17,635 bases of DNA, taken from the NCBI GenBank assembly GCA_030262795.1, contig JAJSZO010000028.1:1-17635 (forward strand), read 5' to 3'. A model generated the notes under the pieces. That model saw only the letters and a program-made list of their open reading frames with translations, did not search any database and was not told the DNA's origin. This document shows, piece after piece, positions 15,829 to 17,635 of the stretch; position 1 is the first letter of the stretch, and each line of letters starts with the position of its first letter. A program made the translations under genes and the position numbers. The stretch comes from Deltaproteobacteria bacterium. GTDB lineage: Bacteria; Desulfobacterota; Desulfobacteria; Desulfobacterales; ETH-SRB1.

Positions 15829-15886
15829 TTTCCAAAGGGCAGGGTATAAACCTTCGCCTTTAGGTGGAATTGTCTTTAGCATATTT
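15829..15886 (+). repeat. inverted extra copy of the IS200/IS605 left end
   Basis: This 58-bp stretch matches the reverse complement of 17090-17147 at 55 of 58 positions (three substitutions). It includes the subterminal hairpin word TTCGCCTTTAGG. Its outer edge points left, so it is the start of an element oriented rightwards, opposite to the intact one. No transposase follows in that orientation. It is either a relic of a second, inverted insertion or the other terminus of a larger 1.3-kb inverted-repeat-bounded unit. Confidence 0.85.
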
Positions 15887-16012
15887 AAAATAGTTGTTCG
15901 AAGGACACCTTTGTGGCTGCCTAAACTGATTGCTTTTAAATTGATCCCAATGATCAATAAAAATATTTCTGAAAACATCCTTGTCTTGCATCTGGATTGG
16001 CGTTTGTTTCAT
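15860..16012 (-). pseudogene. possible N-terminal scrap of an IS91-type (zinc-binding) transposase
   Basis: A 50-residue minus-strand reading from ATG at 16010-16012 contains MQDKDVFRNIFIDHWDQFK. That resembles the start of transposases with an N-terminal zinc-binding domain (FxxIFxDHWDxF pattern, IS91-like). The expected downstream Cys cluster is missing, and the frame runs into the inverted IS200-type end and stops at 15860-15862. The assignment rests on pattern memory only, and chance similarity is possible. The same frame is open upstream to about residue -15 without an ATG. Confidence 0.35.
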
Positions 16013-16043
16013 GTCTCTATAATAATCATGAAACCATTCCCAA

Positions 16044-16241
16044 TCAATAATGGTCTGATATCATTGACCAAAAAATGGAAAATCCTATACTATTAAATTG
16101 TGGCATAAGTTCTGCGAACACTATTAAGAGCGTAATCAGTTTTTCTTTTCTTGCGAGAGCAATGTACAGCTTGTCTTAAAAGATTCTGAATTAATCTTTC
16201 AAAATATCAAGCAGAATGGTTGTGTCTATACAAACTCTCAA
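16044..16241 (-). pseudogene. vapC: VapC (PIN-domain) toxin relic with two in-frame stops
   Basis: From TTG at 16239-16241, overlapping the antitoxin stop as TTGA, one minus-strand frame reads a VapC N-terminus: RVCIDTTILLDILKD, stop, FRIF, stop, DKLYIALARKEKLIT, then VFAELMPQF. The first conserved PIN Asp (DTT) and the Glu of FAELMPQF are visible. The two TAA codons look like point mutations of Glu or Gln codons, since the frame is unbroken through them. Similarity ends by about residue 55 and the reading stops at 16044. Normal VapC toxins are about 130 residues with two further acidic residues, so this gene is dead. Such toxins are RNases paired with an adjacent AbrB-type antitoxin. Confidence 0.75.
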
Positions 16242-16430
16242 TTTACTTCACCTCTGACTTCATCCATATATTCCATTGTTGTTGGTCTACCCTTGAACTT
16301 TCCACGCCATTTCTTCCTGATTGTTTCGATTGGGTTAACAACAAGGACATATTTTTGGCCTTTTTTTCTAATATCAATGTCAGTTCCGGGAACGATACCC
16401 ATTTCCTTTCTAACTGTTACAGCTTTTCAT
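16238..16430 (-). pseudogene. vapB: AbrB/MazE-type VapB antitoxin relic
   Basis: From ATG at 16400-16402 the frame gives 54 residues: MGIVPGTDIDIRKKGQKYVL, then NPIETIRKKWRGKFKGR, TTMEYMDEVRGE and a stop overlapping the vapC start. This is the C-terminal half of an AbrB/SpoVT-type antitoxin that binds DNA and neutralises VapC. Upstream, KAVTVRKE is in frame, but the natural ATG at 16430 is one base out of frame across AAAA at 16424-16427, and part of the N-terminal swapped-hairpin motif seems missing. It is either N-terminally truncated or frameshifted. Spacing of the AAAGGA to the internal ATG is too short for good initiation. Confidence 0.72.
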
Positions 16431-16484
16431 TCGCTTAAAAAAATAGGAGTTTGTTTAATTTTAGTGCTATATAAGTCAATTACT

Positions 16485-16526
16485 TACCGGCTAAAGGCCG
16501 GTAGTTTGTGTTGGGCGTAAATGCCC
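16485..16526. repeat. right-end hairpins of the IS200/IS605 element
   Basis: TACCGGC at 16485-16491 pairs with GCCGGTA at 16497-16503 around a five-base TAAAG loop. A second, shorter stem has GGGC at 16513-16516 with GCCC at 16523-16526. Both lie 20-60 bp beyond the tnpA stop. Subterminal hairpins at this position are bound by Y1 transposases of the family. The first stem could also serve as a transcription terminator for tnpA. Confidence 0.75.
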
Positions 16527-16548
16527 GTTAAGGCTAAAGCCATCTAAA

Positions 16549-17028
16549 CTATTCGGATAAATCCGACTGAAAGCCGTCAAACTCTACCTTCTCCGGTTCA
16601 TCCCATACTTTGAAAGAACCAGCTTCATCAGACTGATTTTCGATGTATTGCTTAATTTGAGCCTCGGTTACAGCACCAACTGTGGCACCAAAATATCCAC
16701 GTGCCCATAAATGACGACCCCAATACCTTTTTTGCAACTGTGAAAATTCTTGCTGCAAACGATATGAGCTTTTCCCTTTTAAATATTGCATAATTTTTGC
16801 CGGTGAAAGATGTGCCGGAGCACTTACCAAAATATGGATATGATTCGAACGAACATTTCCTTTCATTATTTCCATACGATGCTCAGAACATATTTCTCTG
16901 ATTATATCTCGCAACCGCAAAGCCAACTCTCCCTTTTGAACACTGTAACTATACTTGGTCTTCCATACAAAATGATACTTGAAATCTGTGACTGAATGCG
17001 CACCTCGTCGATAACGCTCCTTGCTCAT
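16549..17028 (-). CDS. tnpA: IS200/IS605-family Y1 (HUH) transposase TnpA
   Basis: This is a 159-residue transposase of normal length. It shows the conserved core FKYHFVWKTKYS at 16-27, the metal-binding HIH at 63-65 within SNHIHILVSAPAHLSP, IMQYLKGKSSYRL at 79-91, RYWGRHLWARGYFGATVG at 101-118 and the catalytic tyrosine Y128 in AQIKQYIENQ. It should cut and rejoin single-stranded DNA at the hairpin-bearing ends. The chosen start is ATG at 17026-17028, because GGGGGG lies five to ten bases upstream. A longer reading from 17106 has no ribosome binding site and overlaps the left end. All catalytic residues are present, so the gene looks functional. Confidence 0.93.
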   Translation of the reverse strand: MSKERYRRGAHSVTDFKYHFVWKTKYSYSVQKGELALRLRDIIREICSEHRMEIMKGNVRSNHIHILVSAPAHLSPAKIMQYLKGKSSYRLQQEFSQLQKRYWGRHLWARGYFGATVGAVTEAQIKQYIENQSDEAGSFKVWDEPEKVEFDGFQSDLSE

Positions 17029-17089
17029 TTTGCCCCCCTTATAAAATTTATTGGAAGACATTATACATTTTCTGAATACACATTGGGAA

Positions 17090-17147
17090 AAATTTGCTAA
17101 AGACAATTCCGCCTAAAGGCGAAGGTTTATACCCTGCCCCTTGGAAA
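17090..17147 (-). repeat. left end of the IS200/IS605 element
   Basis: This 58-bp stretch upstream of tnpA is the partner of the inverted copy at 15829-15886. It contains the hairpin CGCCTAAAGGCG (17110-17121) with TTC and GAA flanks. Confidence 0.8.
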
Positions 17148-17230
17148 GGAAAAGTGTAAACTACTTTCAAGCCTATATGAAGAATGCCTTTTCTTTATTC
17201 GATTTTAAAATAATTTGAGTGTAACCAAAA

Positions 17231-17635
17231 TTAAGCAGCCATTTTTTCCTGTACATTCATAAAGTTATATTCATCAGGAAAAAATGTATTATTTTTAGCT
17301 TGTGCTGTAAAAAATTCCCAGTATTCATCCCAATCCTTACTTTTTGCCACTGAGCGTAACTTCAGAATTGATTCTGATCCATTAATTCCCCACCGAGCAC
17401 CGGATATTTCCATTCTATCCCTAACTACGTGGCTGCAGGCCGATTCAACAACACCGGAACCTTGGATAACCTTCGGATAGATACTGATCATATCTCATAT
17501 ATTCTTTATGGTTTTTCAAGTAGGTTATTACTTTTAAAAATTTATCACTTTGAGTTTTTTTCCACTCTTTGCTCAACAGTTCTCTCTGTAGCTCCATAAT
17601 ATATGAAGCGATCTTTCCTTGCAGTATGAGCAATA
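17231..17635 (-). pseudogene. ISKra4-type transposase, C-terminal part, frameshifted, runs off the window
   Basis: Two minus-strand frames join into the C-terminal end of an ISKra4-family transposase. The upstream frame (to about 17460) gives FLKVITYLKNHKEYMRYDQY and LSEGYP, and is still open at the window edge. The second frame continues GSGVVESACSHVVRDRMEIS, then GARWGINGSESILKLR and a DWDEYWEFF tail to the stop at 17231-17233. The family normally reads GYPIGSGVVE here, so about two bases are missing (or one added) near 17460-17466. The N-terminal two thirds lies outside the window. The break suggests an inactive copy. Confidence 0.8.

Larger units (their letters stand above)
16470..17150 (-). 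mobile_element. IS200/IS605-family insertion sequence with tnpA only
   Basis: The element reads on the minus strand from a left end at about 17147 to a right end at about 16470, roughly 680 bp. It has no TnpB. The left end carries a hairpin (CGCCT-AA-AGGCG, 17110-17121) and the right end two more (16485-16503 and 16513-16526), the single-stranded structures this family recognises. There are no terminal inverted repeats of the DDE type. Exact cleavage sites and the target tetra- or pentanucleotide are not fixed here. Confidence 0.8.

Noticed and set aside
17029..17106. N-terminal extension of TnpA
   Set aside because: The 26 extra residues lack a ribosome binding site and family similarity, while ATG 17026-17028 has a strong GGGGGG site.
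1..17635. CRISPR array or tRNA
   Set aside because: No regularly spaced 25-40 bp direct repeats and no cloverleaf-like tRNA sequence were seen.

Overview
The window is an accessory surface-polysaccharide (O-antigen or capsule type) locus of a Gram-negative bacterium, bordered by decayed mobile elements. A Desulfobacterota-like host is a guess from the style of the genes. No rRNA, tRNA or housekeeping gene is present to fix the taxonomy. Base composition is patchy. Single 60-base samples counted by hand gave about 33% GC at 1081-1140, 55% at 4201-4260, 58% at 8101-8160 and 37% at 9001-9060. This fits a locus assembled from cassettes of different origin.

Layout. The left end (1-606) carries one small exported protein on the + strand, with an internal 24-bp in-frame repeat. 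Nearly everything else is on the minus strand and would be transcribed from about 15.8 kb down to 607. In that order the genes are: a DegT/StrS sugar aminotransferase (14621-15796), a second divergent DegT-like protein (13548-14621), a WbqC-family protein (12832-13551), a sulfotransferase-like P-loop protein (11729-12760) and a Wzx-type flippase (10169-11629). Next come a truncated GT2 relic (9939-10143), an intact GT2 glycosyltransferase (8832-9896), a 505-bp gap with a 136-bp MITE-like element, an APH-type kinase-like protein (7382-8326) and a GT4 (6240-7385). The series ends with a GT4 split by a frameshift in an A10 tract (5101-6226), an intact GT4 (3944-5101), a C-terminal asparagine-synthetase relic (3455-3943), an SDR sugar-nucleotide epimerase/dehydratase (2446-3414) and a fused initiating phosphoglycosyl transferase (607-2439). 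Many junctions overlap by 1-4 nt (TAGTG, ATGA, TAATG), so much of the set is probably co-translated.

How the genes fit together. The WecA-like enzyme would load the first sugar phosphate onto undecaprenyl phosphate. The SDR and DegT proteins would make modified, including amino, nucleotide sugars. The GT4 and GT2 enzymes would extend the repeat unit, and the sulfotransferase-like and kinase-like proteins may add sulfate or phosphate. The Wzx protein would flip the lipid-linked oligosaccharide. No Wzy polymerase, Wzz chain-length regulator or export channel is seen, so the locus probably continues beyond the window.

The right end (15.8-17.6 kb) is a mobile-element graveyard. It holds an IS200/IS605 element with an intact TnpA, a 58-bp copy of that element's left end lying inverted 1.3 kb away, a decayed VapBC toxin-antitoxin pair, a possible N-terminal scrap of an IS91-type transposase, and a frameshifted ISKra4-type transposase running off the window. 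Several of the broken genes, the VapBC pair and the GT2 relic have no full-length ORF and were found only by translating the minus strand by hand. No clearly new biological system was identified. The best leads are the A10-tract glycosyltransferase, the MITE-like element, the DegT/DegT-like/WbqC/sulfotransferase cassette, the APH-like kinase and the WecA-CapD-type fusion.
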